Below are positions 37,144 to 47,300 of a DNA stretch of 64,000 nucleotides, piece by piece; position 1 is the first letter of the stretch; each line of letters begins with the position of its first letter. Origin of the DNA: Kordia jejudonensis (lineage in GTDB: Bacteria; Bacteroidota; Bacteroidia; Flavobacteriales; Flavobacteriaceae); assembly GCF_001005315.1 (NCBI RefSeq), contig NZ_LBMG01000003.1:145756-209755 (forward strand), read 5' to 3'. The notes below the pieces were generated by a model. That model worked only from the letters and a program-made list of their open reading frames with translations, did no database searches and was not told where the DNA came from. Made by a program: the position numbers and the translations under genes.

Positions 37144-38454
37144 ATGAAAATAACTGTTGTAGGAACAGGATATGTAGGATTAGTCACAGGAACGTGCCTA
37201 GCTGAAACAGGAAATGATGTACTTTGTGTAGATATTGACAAACATAAAGTGGAACGTATGCAAAATGGAGAAGTTCCGATATATGAACCGCATTTAGATA
37301 TACTTTTTGAACGTAACATAAACGCAGGACGTTTAAAATTTACGACTTCACTAGAAGAAGGACTTAGTCATGGAGAAATCATATTTTTAGCCTTACCAAC
37401 GCCAGAAGACGAAGACGGATCAGCCGATTTATCATACGTATTAGGTGTTGCAGAAAATATTGGAAAACTCATGACCGAATATCGTGTCATTGTTGATAAA
37501 AGTACCGTGCCAGTTGGAACCGCAGAAAAAGTAACGGCTGTAATTGCAGAATATGCAACTGTAGAATTTGATGTAGTTTCAAACCCTGAATTTTTGCGTG
37601 AAGGTTTTGCGGTAGACGATTTTATGAAACCAGAACGCATTGTTATTGGTTCAAGTTCGGAAAGAGCAACGGCATTAATGCAGCGATTATACAAACCATT
37701 TGTGCGCTCTGGAAATCCAATACTTGTAATGGATGAAAAGTCAGCCGAATTAACAAAATATGCTTCAAACTCATTCCTTGCGGCGAAAATTACCTTTATG
37801 AACGAAATTGCAAACTTTTGTGAAAAAGTAGGCGCAGATGTTGATAAAGTTCGTATTGGTATGGGAACCGATTCGCGTATTGGAAAACGTTTTCTATTTC
37901 CAGGTATTGGATACGGAGGTTCGTGTTTTCCAAAAGATGTAAAAGCATTGCACAAATCGGGAAAAGACAACAACTACAACTTTCAAATATTAGATGCCGT
38001 GATCAATGTGAATGACAAGCAAAAAACGGCGTTAATTCCAAAAGTAGTAGCACATTTAGGCGAAGATTTATCAGGAAAAACCATTTCCTTATGGGGATTG
38101 GCGTTTAAACCTGAAACCGACGATATTCGCGAAGCACCATCATTATATATCATTGATGAATTGCTCGCTAAAGGCGCAAAAATAAAAGTATTTGATCCAG
38201 AAGCAATGGATAATGTACAAGCAAAACTTGGAGACAAACTTATTTATGCAGACAGTATGTACGGCGCTATTGAAAACACCGATGCGTTGATAATTTGTAC
38301 AGAATGGAGCATCTTTAGAACACCAAATTTTGAAAAACTAAGACAAAATCTAAATCAACCCATCATTTTTGACGGAAGAAACTTATACGATGTCGCAGAA
38401 ATGGAAAAAGAAGGATTTACCTATTTTTCTATAGGACGAAAAGAAGTTTTATAA
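37144..38454 (+). CDS. ugd: UDP-glucose 6-dehydrogenase
   Basis: The 436 residues start with [20 protein letters not shown] (shown to its conserved limit), then [26 protein letters not shown], the catalytic Cys261 in [14 protein letters not shown] and [17 protein letters not shown]. These are the standard Ugd motifs and differ from the TviB/WecC forms also present here. It oxidises UDP-glucose to UDP-glucuronate. UDP-xylose synthase follows after 22 bases, so part of the product should go to UDP-xylose. Confidence 0.95.
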   Translation: MKITVVGTGYVGLVTGTCLAETGNDVLCVDIDKHKVERMQNGEVPIYEPHLDILFERNINAGRLKFTTSLEEGLSHGEIIFLALPTPEDEDGSADLSYVLGVAENIGKLMTEYRVIVDKSTVPVGTAEKVTAVIAEYATVEFDVVSNPEFLREGFAVDDFMKPERIVIGSSSERATALMQRLYKPFVRSGNPILVMDEKSAELTKYASNSFLAAKITFMNEIANFCEKVGADVDKVRIGMGTDSRIGKRFLFPGIGYGGSCFPKDVKALHKSGKDNNYNFQILDAVINVNDKQKTALIPKVVAHLGEDLSGKTISLWGLAFKPETDDIREAPSLYIIDELLAKGAKIKVFDPEAMDNVQAKLGDKLIYADSMYGAIENTDALIICTEWSIFRTPNFEKLRQNLNQPIIFDGRNLYDVAEMEKEGFTYFSIGRKEVL

Positions 38455-38476
38455 ACTCAAAAAAAGAAACCATACC

Positions 38477-39463
38477 ATGAAACGAATTCTAATTACGGGC
38501 GCAGCCGGATTTATAGGTTCACACTTATGTGATCGCTTCATCAACGAAGGATATCATGTAATTGCGATGGACAACCTTATTACGGGCGACATTCGTAACA
38601 TAGAACATTTATTTCATCTCAAAGAATTTCAGTTTTACCATCACGATGTAACGAAATTTGTGCACGTACCCGGAAAACTAGATTATATTTTACACTTTGC
38701 GTCTCCTGCAAGTCCAATAGATTACTTAAAAATTCCGATTCAAACCTTAAAAGTTGGTTCACTCGGAACACATAACTTATTAGGTTTAGCGAAAGAGAAA
38801 AAAGCACGAATTTTAATAGCTTCTACATCAGAAGTGTATGGCGATCCGTTAGTACATCCACAACACGAAGAATACTACGGAAATGTAAATACCATTGGTC
38901 CACGTGGTGTGTATGATGAAGCAAAACGCTTTCAAGAATCCATCACAATGGCATATCACCGTTTTCACGGATTAGAAACGCGTATCGTTCGTATATTTAA
39001 TACCTACGGACCACGCATGCGACTCAATGACGGACGTGTTATTCCTGCATTTATTGGGCAGGCATTGCGTGGCGAAGACTTAACGGTTTTTGGTGACGGA
39101 AGTCAAACACGTTCATTTTGCTACATTACAGATCAGGTAGAAGGAATTTTTAGAGTGTTAATGAGCGATTATGTAGAACCAATTAATATTGGAAATCCAC
39201 ACGAAATTACCATTGGCGAATTTGCGGAAGAAATCATCAAACTGACAGGAACTACACAAAAAGTAATTTACAAAGAATTGCCTGTGGACGATCCGCTACA
39301 GCGAAAACCAGATATCCGAAAAGCAAAAGAAATCTTAGATTGGGAACCAAAAGTAAGTCGTAGTGAAGGTATGAAAAAAACCTACGAGTATTTCAAAGCA
39401 TTGCCAGAAAAGGAACTTTTCAAAAAAGAGCACAAAGATTTTTCAACCTATACAAGAATGTAA
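38477..39463 (+). CDS. UDP-glucuronate decarboxylase (UDP-xylose synthase)
   Basis: The 328 residues show [17 protein letters not shown], the HHDVTKF and [13 protein letters not shown] segments diagnostic of [18 protein letters not shown] and the catalytic YDEAKRF (Tyr/Lys). [10 protein letters not shown] and [12 protein letters not shown] complete the family pattern. The enzyme converts UDP-GlcA to UDP-xylose with NAD as internal cofactor. It directly follows ugd and precedes a WcaJ-type transferase by three bases, so xylose or glucuronate is a probable component of the glycan. Confidence 0.94.
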   Translation: MKRILITGAAGFIGSHLCDRFINEGYHVIAMDNLITGDIRNIEHLFHLKEFQFYHHDVTKFVHVPGKLDYILHFASPASPIDYLKIPIQTLKVGSLGTHNLLGLAKEKKARILIASTSEVYGDPLVHPQHEEYYGNVNTIGPRGVYDEAKRFQESITMAYHRFHGLETRIVRIFNTYGPRMRLNDGRVIPAFIGQALRGEDLTVFGDGSQTRSFCYITDQVEGIFRVLMSDYVEPINIGNPHEITIGEFAEEIIKLTGTTQKVIYKELPVDDPLQRKPDIRKAKEILDWEPKVSRSEGMKKTYEYFKALPEKELFKKEHKDFSTYTRM

Positions 39464-39466
39464 CAC

Positions 39467-40873
39467 ATGCATATTAGAGGAAGATATTCGTGGCTGTTAA
39501 GACCATTTTATGTGGTGTTTGATTTGTGTGTCATCAATATCTTTGTCTTTTGGTTTTTCGATTTTAACGATCAAAATTTGTACTTTTTTGACAATTCGTT
39601 TTGGAACAACAAGCATTTACTGTTCATTCTTTACACCATTATATTTTGGCCGTTATCAACCTTCTTTCTAAAATTTTATAACGTATACCGTTTTACGTCG
39701 GTTCCGCATATTTTATCCTTACTCATCAAACAACTCTTAGCGTATACCTTAATTATGTATGCGTTTATCGGAATCTTTAGAAGTATTGATGTTCAAGCAT
39801 TTGTAACCTTTAAATACTTAATGCTCAGTTTTGGAATCATTGGTTTGGTTAAAATTATTGGTTATTATGGTTTAAAAAAATACCGTTCCGTTTTAGATGG
39901 AAATATTCGTCGTGTTATCATTATTGGCGGAAGTTCGGGCGCACAAGAATTGGAACGATTATTTACCAACAATAAAGAATTAGGATACAAGTTGCTAGCA
40001 TTATTTAGCAACAAACGCGAGAAAGGCATCACAGGAACAATTGAAGATAGTTTTAAATACATTGAAGAAGAAGAAGGCATTGACGAAATTTACTGCGCCA
40101 TTGATGAACTCAGCGAAAAAGATGTAAACGATTTTGTAAAATATGCAAGTATGAACAGAATCAACATCAAGTTTATTCCTAATACGAAAAAACTATTTTC
40201 CAAACGACTCAAAACAGATTATTACAACTACTTGCCTGTACTTTCCATTCAGGAAGTAGCGCTGAACAATAACTTAAATCGAATCATAAAACGCGTATTT
40301 GATATTGCATTTTCATTATTCATTATCATCTTTTTTCTCTCGTGGTTTATTCCGCTGATGGCAATTCTTATCAAGTTAGAATCCAAAGGTCCCGTTTTTT
40401 ACAAACACATTCGTAATGGAATTAATTACAAAGAATTTACCTGTTACAAGTTTCGTTCATTATCGCACAACAATGACATGGATTACGAACATGTAAAAGA
40501 ACAAGATTCACGTGTTACAAAAATTGGTCGTTTCATTCGAAAAACAAGCATTGACGAATTACCACAATTTTTCAACGTACTCAAAGGCGATATGTCGGTT
40601 GTAGGACCACGACCGCACATGATTCCGTACACGAAAGAATACGCCAAAAAAATTGACAAATACAACTTTGTATTCCGCCACAGCGTAAAACCTGGAATTT
40701 CAGGTTTGGCACAGGTAAAAGGGTATCGAGGAGAAATTAAAAACGACGAAGACATTATCAACCGTATCAAATACGATATCTTTTACATTGAAAATTGGTC
40801 GCTATTCTTAGACATAAAAATTATCTTTGAAACGATCATTAACATTCTCAAAGGAGAAAAAAAGGCATATTAA
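39467..40873 (+). CDS. Polyprenyl glycosylphosphotransferase (WcaJ-like, long form)
   Basis: The 468-residue protein has four to five N-terminal membrane helices, a middle cytosolic domain with IIIGGSSGAQELERLF, and a C-terminal catalytic domain with another helix (FIIIFFLSWFIPLM), FTCYKFRSLSHNND, IDELPQFFNVLKGDMSVVGPRP and KPGISGLAQVKGYRGE. This is the long WcaJ/WbaP type that initiates capsule or exopolysaccharide on undecaprenyl phosphate. It is the third initiating transferase in the window. Neighbours are UDP-xylose synthase and a GT2. Confidence 0.92.
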   Translation: MHIRGRYSWLLRPFYVVFDLCVINIFVFWFFDFNDQNLYFFDNSFWNNKHLLFILYTIIFWPLSTFFLKFYNVYRFTSVPHILSLLIKQLLAYTLIMYAFIGIFRSIDVQAFVTFKYLMLSFGIIGLVKIIGYYGLKKYRSVLDGNIRRVIIIGGSSGAQELERLFTNNKELGYKLLALFSNKREKGITGTIEDSFKYIEEEEGIDEIYCAIDELSEKDVNDFVKYASMNRINIKFIPNTKKLFSKRLKTDYYNYLPVLSIQEVALNNNLNRIIKRVFDIAFSLFIIIFFLSWFIPLMAILIKLESKGPVFYKHIRNGINYKEFTCYKFRSLSHNNDMDYEHVKEQDSRVTKIGRFIRKTSIDELPQFFNVLKGDMSVVGPRPHMIPYTKEYAKKIDKYNFVFRHSVKPGISGLAQVKGYRGEIKNDEDIINRIKYDIFYIENWSLFLDIKIIFETIINILKGEKKAY

Positions 40874-40875
40874 AT

Positions 40876-41646
40876 ATGCAACAACCATTAGTTTCCGTCA
40901 TTACGCCAACATACAATGCCGAATTGTTTATCACACAAACAATCGATTCTGTGCGTGCGCAAAGTTATAAAAACTGGGAAATGGTAATTGTTGATGATGC
41001 TTCCGCAGATACTACAACGGATATTTTAAAAAAATATAGTGAACTAGACCACAGAATTAAGTTTCATGCATTGGAAACAAATTCAGGCGCGGCTATTGCA
41101 CGAAATACAGCCATAGAAAAAGCTTCAGGAAGCTACATTGCATTTTTAGATGCAGATGATTTGTGGATGCCTGAAAAACTCTCCAAACAAATCGTATTTA
41201 TGCAAGAAAAAGATATTGATGTATGTTTTTCTAGTTATGAATTAATGGATGAAGCAGGAATATCTTTAGGAAAAATGGTAAAAGCATTGCCCAAAGTAGA
41301 TTTCTCCAAAATGCTCAAAAGTAATTATGTTGGCAACCTTACGGGAATATACAATGCAGAAACGCTTGGTAAAGTATACATGCCAAACATTCGCAAACGT
41401 CAAGATTGGGCATTATGGCTTACACTCATAAAAAAAGTAGGATTTGCCTATAGTATTCAAGAACCGTTAGCCAAATATCGCTTGCGCGAAAATTCAATTT
41501 CGTCCAATAAACTAAATTTATTAAAATACAATTATACTATTTACAGAAAGGCGCTTAAATTTGGGGCTTTCAAATCGACTGTATATTTACTTCGATTTCT
41601 AATAGAACATTTCTTTATAAAACCACAACAAACAGTACAACTATGA
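40876..41646 (+). CDS. GT2 family glycosyltransferase
   Basis: The 256-residue GT-A enzyme has SVITPTYNAELFI at the N-terminus, the nucleotide-binding VDDASADTT, the DxD-type motif in AFLDADDLW and a catalytic-base region KRQDWALWL. These are the classic GT2 landmarks and the length is usual. It should add one sugar to the lipid-linked intermediate in the cytoplasm, next to the WcaJ-like initiator. The stop overlaps the purD start (ATGA), which ends the polysaccharide block. Confidence 0.9.
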   Translation: MQQPLVSVITPTYNAELFITQTIDSVRAQSYKNWEMVIVDDASADTTTDILKKYSELDHRIKFHALETNSGAAIARNTAIEKASGSYIAFLDADDLWMPEKLSKQIVFMQEKDIDVCFSSYELMDEAGISLGKMVKALPKVDFSKMLKSNYVGNLTGIYNAETLGKVYMPNIRKRQDWALWLTLIKKVGFAYSIQEPLAKYRLRENSISSNKLNLLKYNYTIYRKALKFGAFKSTVYLLRFLIEHFFIKPQQTVQL

Positions 41647-42914
41647 ACATTCTTGTTTTAGGATCAGGCGGAAGAGAACACACACTCACTTGGAAATTAG
41701 CACAAAGTCCGTTGCTTCACAATCTTTATGTAGCGCCTGGGAATGCAGGAACCGCTTCCATTGCCACAAATATTGCTATGAATGTGAACGATTTTGAAGC
41801 GATTGGTAACTTTTCCAAAGAAAACCAAATTGACATCGTTGTGGTCGGTCCAGAAGATCCATTGGTAAACGGAATTCACGATTATTTCCTACACGACGAA
41901 GCATTACAAGGAATTCACGTAATTGGTCCGCAAAAAGAAGCTGCCGAATTGGAAGGAAGTAAAGAATTTGCCAAACAATTTATGATGCGTCACAACATTC
42001 CAACGGCGGCGTATCAAAGTTTTACCAAAGACACGGTAGAAGCTGGTTGCGAATTTTTGACCACATTACAATCGCCATACGTACTAAAAGCTGATGGTTT
42101 GGCGGCTGGAAAAGGTGTACTCATCATAAAAGATCTTCAAGAAGCACAAGATTCGCTAAGAGAAATGTTGGTCGATGCCAAATTTGGCGATGCCAGTACA
42201 AAGGTGGTTATTGAAGAATTTTTAGACGGAATAGAGCTGAGTTGTTTTGTACTCACCGATGGAAAAAACTACCTAACGCTTCCAACTGCGAAAGATTACA
42301 AACGTATTGGAGAAGGCGACACAGGACTGAACACAGGTGGAATGGGCGCAGTTTCGCCAGTTCCGTTTGCAGATGCGGAGTTTATGGAAAAAATTGAAAC
42401 ACGCATTATACAACCGACGATTGAAGGTTTTCAAAAAGACAACTTGCCGTACAAAGGGTTTGTATTTATAGGATTGATCAAAGTTGGCAATGATCCGTTT
42501 GTAATAGAATACAACGTTCGTATGGGCGATCCGGAAACGGAAGTTGTGATTCCACGATTAGAAAATGATTTGGCAGCAATATTTCAAGCGGTAGGAAATC
42601 AAACTTTAGATAAAATATCATTACAGATTAAAGAAGAAGCGGCAACAACAATTATGGTTGTTTCTGGCGGATATCCTGAAGCCTACGAAAAAGGAAAAGA
42701 AATTACAGGTATTGAAAACATTGAAGATTCCATTGTTTTTCATGCAGGAACAAAATTAACTGACGGAAAAGTAGTGACCAATGGTGGAAGAGTACTTGCG
42801 GTAACATCACATGCGAATACGTATGAAGAGGCCATAAAAAAATCTTATCAAAACATAAAAAAGTTACATTTTGATAAGATGTATTATAGAAAAGATATTG
42901 GTTTCGACTTATAA
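41643..42914 (+). CDS. purD: Phosphoribosylamine--glycine ligase
   Basis: The 423 residues fit PurD length. GSGGREHTLTWKLAQS opens the protein, followed by VVGPEDPLVNGI, the ATP-grasp loop LKADGLAAGKGV and EYNVRMGDPETE with metal-binding residues. It catalyses the second step of de novo purine synthesis. The overlap with the glycosyltransferase gene is curious but probably reflects compaction. The 3' end overlaps the opposite-strand gene at 42909 by six bases. Confidence 0.96.
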   Translation: MNILVLGSGGREHTLTWKLAQSPLLHNLYVAPGNAGTASIATNIAMNVNDFEAIGNFSKENQIDIVVVGPEDPLVNGIHDYFLHDEALQGIHVIGPQKEAAELEGSKEFAKQFMMRHNIPTAAYQSFTKDTVEAGCEFLTTLQSPYVLKADGLAAGKGVLIIKDLQEAQDSLREMLVDAKFGDASTKVVIEEFLDGIELSCFVLTDGKNYLTLPTAKDYKRIGEGDTGLNTGGMGAVSPVPFADAEFMEKIETRIIQPTIEGFQKDNLPYKGFVFIGLIKVGNDPFVIEYNVRMGDPETEVVIPRLENDLAAIFQAVGNQTLDKISLQIKEEAATTIMVVSGGYPEAYEKGKEITGIENIEDSIVFHAGTKLTDGKVVTNGGRVLAVTSHANTYEEAIKKSYQNIKKLHFDKMYYRKDIGFDL

Positions 42915-43136
42915 ATAAGAGTGCGACGAAATATCTTTGCGTTCTTCGTTGTTATCGTTGAATTTTTTCAATTGTAAAACCCAGTAAATCATGGCTGCAG
43001 CTCCGATAAGCATAAACAACCAATTCATTGTATTTGCAGCGCCCCAACTTTCTAATTCTAATGCACGTAAAGATTCAAATGGAGCTAAAAGCGTAGATTC
43101 ACAAAAGCTACCGATTCCTTCAAAAAAGTTTTTCAT
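42909..43136 (-). CDS. Small membrane protein (DUF6341-like)
   Basis: This 75-residue protein has one hydrophobic helix (about 39-56, MNWLFMLIGAAAMIYWVL) preceded by an N-terminal amphipathic part and followed by a charged tail. Similar short proteins next to purD occur in flavobacteria; I recall the name DUF6341 but cannot check it. A canonical -33/-7 promoter for the - strand supports expression. The start codon faces the membrane protein at 43183, so the two may share regulation. Function unknown. Confidence 0.7.
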   Translation of the reverse strand: MKNFFEGIGSFCESTLLAPFESLRALELESWGAANTMNWLFMLIGAAAMIYWVLQLKKFNDNNEERKDISSHSYL

Positions 43137-43162
43137 GGATAAATCATATTATATTTACACTA

Positions 43163-43192
43163 CAAAAATATAAAAACCTAAAATGATAACAA
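43163..43192 (-). promoter_or_regulatory. Promoter of the small membrane protein gene
   Basis: On the - strand TTG (43192-43190) is followed after 19 bases by TATTTTTG (43170-43163), a full Bacteroidota TTG-N19-TAnnTTTG arrangement, 26 bases before the start at 43136. The -33 part lies within the first codons of the divergent gene at 43183. Confidence 0.65.
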
Positions 43193-44106
43193 GCGTTTTT
43201 GGCAAATCAAAACCAATAAATTTTATTCTCTGTTCGGGAATTATCTTGATATACTTTGTAATTCACTTATTATCAAGCGATAAGAACATAAGTGTTGCAT
43301 TGTTATCTTTAGAGCTTCCTGTTGTATTTTTATTGTTGTTTTCTTTATTTATGGTAGATTTTATTGTAAAAAAGAACGATCTCACGCAGCAAAACGATTA
43401 TACACTACTAATTGTCGCACTATTTATAGGTTTTTTTCCAAATATTTTTGAGCATATTACCATTGTGTGCATTCACGTATTAGTATTACTTGCCTTTCGG
43501 CGAACAATAAGTTTGCGGTCATTACACAGTGTAAAACAAAAACTATTTGATGCTTCTATATACATTACGGCAGCATTACTATTAGATTCTTGGATTGTAG
43601 TCTATCTATTTATCATATATATAGGAATAATGTTGTACGTTTCGAGTGATTATAAAAATTGGCTTGTACCATTTGTTGGTGTCTTTGTTATACTCAATAT
43701 CTATCTAACATATATGTATATAAGTGGTCAAAATATAGGTGCAGCGTCAATAGTTAAGTTTGACCTACAAATTCAGTATTCATTAGAAAATTACAAGCGA
43801 ATAGCACTTCATTTATTGATCACCTTACTTTTTTGCATCAATATTGTAATCCTTTTTCTAAAAATAAAAACGTATTCTTCTCAAAAAAAGAATTCTTTTT
43901 TACTAACTAACGTGCTGTTTTTTATAGGAATAACATATGTGTTATTCGCCAAAAATACGACTTACAATACCGAAATATTGTTGCTATTTCCATTAGGTAT
44001 TTTTACGGCAAACCTTCTTGAAAATATAGAAAACAAAAGGATGCGCAATATTTTACTCATTTTACTAATGATTGTTAGTTTTGGATTTAATTTTTACCTA
44101 AAATAA
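43183..44106 (+). CDS. Polytopic membrane protein (DUF6427-like)
   Basis: The 307 residues form about eight to nine membrane helices with short loops. No catalytic motif was recognised. A protein of this length and topology next to purD and a 75-residue gene is common in flavobacteria; DUF6427 is the name I recall, not verified. It is divergent from the 42909 gene, with 46 bases between starts, and followed by a clear terminator. It is not obviously part of polysaccharide export, although it resembles small polymerase-like proteins in hydrophobicity. Confidence 0.65.
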   Translation: MITSVFGKSKPINFILCSGIILIYFVIHLLSSDKNISVALLSLELPVVFLLLFSLFMVDFIVKKNDLTQQNDYTLLIVALFIGFFPNIFEHITIVCIHVLVLLAFRRTISLRSLHSVKQKLFDASIYITAALLLDSWIVVYLFIIYIGIMLYVSSDYKNWLVPFVGVFVILNIYLTYMYISGQNIGAASIVKFDLQIQYSLENYKRIALHLLITLLFCINIVILFLKIKTYSSQKKNSFLLTNVLFFIGITYVLFAKNTTYNTEILLLFPLGIFTANLLENIENKRMRNILLILLMIVSFGFNFYLK

Positions 44107-44112
44107 ATGCCG

Positions 44113-44137
44113 AAACCGTAATATTGCTACGGTTTTT
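44113..44137 (+). terminator. Intrinsic terminator
   Basis: AAACCGTA (44113-44120) and TACGGTTT (44128-44135) form a perfect 8-bp stem with a seven-base loop, then continue into T residues. It ends the 43183 gene. The rest of the gap to 44346 is AT-rich with nothing else I can assign. Confidence 0.75.
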
Positions 44138-44345
44138 ACCTACAAATACGTAAGAAAAAGACTTCTTATTGTGCTTTTTCTCGATTTTAATGACGTTTTA
44201 TCTAAAAGAAAACCCGTTGTCTGCTTTTTAGAATTTTTCCAAATATTTTTGTGTTCGAGAATTAAGCCGCTCACCCCAAACTTATTATTAATTTTTTCTA
44301 TTTGTGTATTAAGCCATATATAAATAGTAACTAAACAGCAAATCA

Positions 44346-47300
44346 ATGAAGACTAAAATTACTCTTTTGGTCCTAACCGTCTTATTAGGACTGACAAATG
44401 TTTTCGCGAATTCAATGCCCTCAAGCGAAAATGTTGTCGAGAATGAAATCATGACTACAGGTGATAATTCAATTATCATTTCTGCAGGAAAAAGGATTTA
44501 CACACTCGACATGAACACGTACCAAGCTACGTTGTTGGCAACATCACCTTACGTAAATGAAATTAACTCCATCGCTAGTGACAACACTACAGGATGGATT
44601 TTTTACGTTTCTAACCATATCTCTAGCTACAACTGGACAATTTATGGTTACAATGTGTATACAAATACACACAAAAATTTTGGATCTGTACGTCACTTTT
44701 TTACAAGTACAGGTCACGCGTATTCTTCTAGAGGTTTAGCTTCTGGTGGAGCTACGTTTTATAACGGGAACTTATACTTCGCAATGGAATATCCAACGCG
44801 TTGTTATACCCACAGAGGAAACTCTTCTGGTAATGCAAATCCTAAAGATGAATTACCAAACAACACAAGAGCCGCAGGAACAGTGCCAAACTCTTTGTTT
44901 ACAAACGGACCAATCACAAGAAATGCTACTAGTACAGAAGCTGACGACACTGACAACGGTGGAAGAGATGGTAATGGAGAAACTTTAGAAGATTTCGAAA
45001 TTATCGAAGCTGGAGAAGCTAACGCACCAAGCGAACTTGTAAGTGACTACATTCCTGAAGAAGATCTTCCTGCTGATGCAGCTGCTGATGATGCATTGCA
45101 ACAAAGAGGTACATCTTCTCAAACAGAATCGTACTCTTACAACTACTATAGCAGTAGCTACAACAACAGAATGTATCTATTAAAAATTTCTTTCAATGGA
45201 TTATCTGATGCATCAGGACAAACAACGTCTGTTGCAAACGGAAGACCAGTATACGACAACTGGTGGTACTCAAGCTTCCTTTACAGAGGAGAACTTGGAG
45301 ATATCGTTGTTGATGACAATGGTCAGTTATATGCAGCTACTTCTTACCAAGTACAGGCTTACAACTTCAATAGCAACAGATATGACTGGGCTAACAATGA
45401 AGATGTATACGCTCAAATGGCAAAAGATAAGCACAGCGCACTTCAATTATTAAAAAACAAAAGACAATGTAGTACATATTACTACAACGGTTGTCCTCAC
45501 ACAAGCTGTACAACTAAAAGTTTTGTACAAAGCTATACTGCACCTTCACACTTAAGAACGTACAACAACATTCAATTAGGATCACTAAATGAAATTACGG
45601 GATTAAATTCTAATGATATTGGAAGAATTACAGATGCTTCTGATTACATCAGATTAACGCCACCTGTATCTTACAAGATCAAAGGTTTTGTTTTTGATGA
45701 TAACAACGAAAACGGAAGCTTCAACAGTGGACAAGGAGAAACTAAATTATCTGGAATCGGAGTCACATTATATGCTGATAACAATGCAGATGGTGTATTA
45801 GATAGTGGAGATACTGTACTTGAAACTCAAAACACAGACGCTTCAGGAAACTACAAGTTTGAAAACGTAACAACGGCTTCAACGTTAGTACAAGTTTCAG
45901 TTCCTGCGGACGACAATAACTTTACATATAACTTAACAACTGCTGAGGTAATTTCGGTAACAGGAGCTACTTCTGATATTACAGGAATTAAATTCGGAAT
46001 CAATAAAGATGAAGTTGTTGTAAACGTAAACTACGATGTTTTCGGAACTGTATATGATGACGATAACGAAAATGCTGCATTGGAAGCTGGAGAAGCTGGA
46101 TTAGACAATGTAACATTAACATTATACAATGATGTAAACGCTGATGGATTATTAGATTCAGGTGATACGGTAATTACTACTACAACTTCTGCATCAGACG
46201 GAACATATAGTTTCTTACATGTATGTGTTCAAAACACAATTGTTGCAGTAACAGTACCAACAAACAACGGAAACTTTACATACACATTAACAACACCAGC
46301 AATACAAGCGATTAATTCAATTAATACAAACGTTACTGGAGTTGATTTTGGAATCAACGAATTACAAGTTGTTGATTACAATATTTCAGGAACTATATTC
46401 GATGATGACAATGCTAACGGAACTTCAGACACTGGAGAAGCTGTACTAGAAAGCGTTATCGTAACATTATATGCTGATAACAACAACGATGGCGTATTAG
46501 ACGCTGGAGATACAGTAATTACAACAACTCCTTCTGGAGTAAATGGAGTTTACAACTTTGCAAACGTAAATGTTGAAAACACTGTAGTAGCTGTAACAGT
46601 ACCAGGAAACACTCCAGACTTTACATACACACTTACAACGGCTGCTTCATTAGATTCTAGCTCTGTAAACACAGATGTAAATGGATTAGATTTCGGAATT
46701 GATAAAGTTCAAGTTATCGACTATAACATTTCAGGAAATGTATACGATGACAACGATGAAAGTGGAGCTCAGGATCCAGGAGAAGATAACTTAGATGCGA
46801 TCACAGTAACATTATATGCTGATGTAAATGCAAACGGAGTTGTTGATGCTGGAGATACAATAATCGCTTCTGCAATATCAGCAGTAGACGGAACATACAG
46901 CTTTGCAAACGTAACTGAAGCGAATACAGTAGTAGCAGTAACAGTACCTGCTAATAATGGTACATTTACTTACACATTAACAACGCCAGGAACATTAGAT
47001 ACTAGTTCTACAATTACAGATGTTACAAACATTAACTTCGGAATCAACGAAGTAGAAGTAATAGACTACAACATCTCAGGAACTGTATTTGATGACGATA
47101 ACGCAAATGGTGGTGTTGACACGTCAGAAGGAAGAATTCCTAATGTAGTCGTAAGATTATATGATGATGTAAACGAAGATGGTAGTTTAGATTCAAATGA
47201 TGTTCAAATTGCAAATACAGCTACAGGTTCTAGTGGTACTTACCAATTTAACAATGTAACTAGAAGAAGAACATTAGTTGAATTTAGAGTACCAGGAAAC

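Noticed and set aside
44140..44346. Minus-strand ORF upstream of the large repeat protein
   Set aside because: It overlaps the terminator and promoter area, has no -7 box and no coding-like composition.
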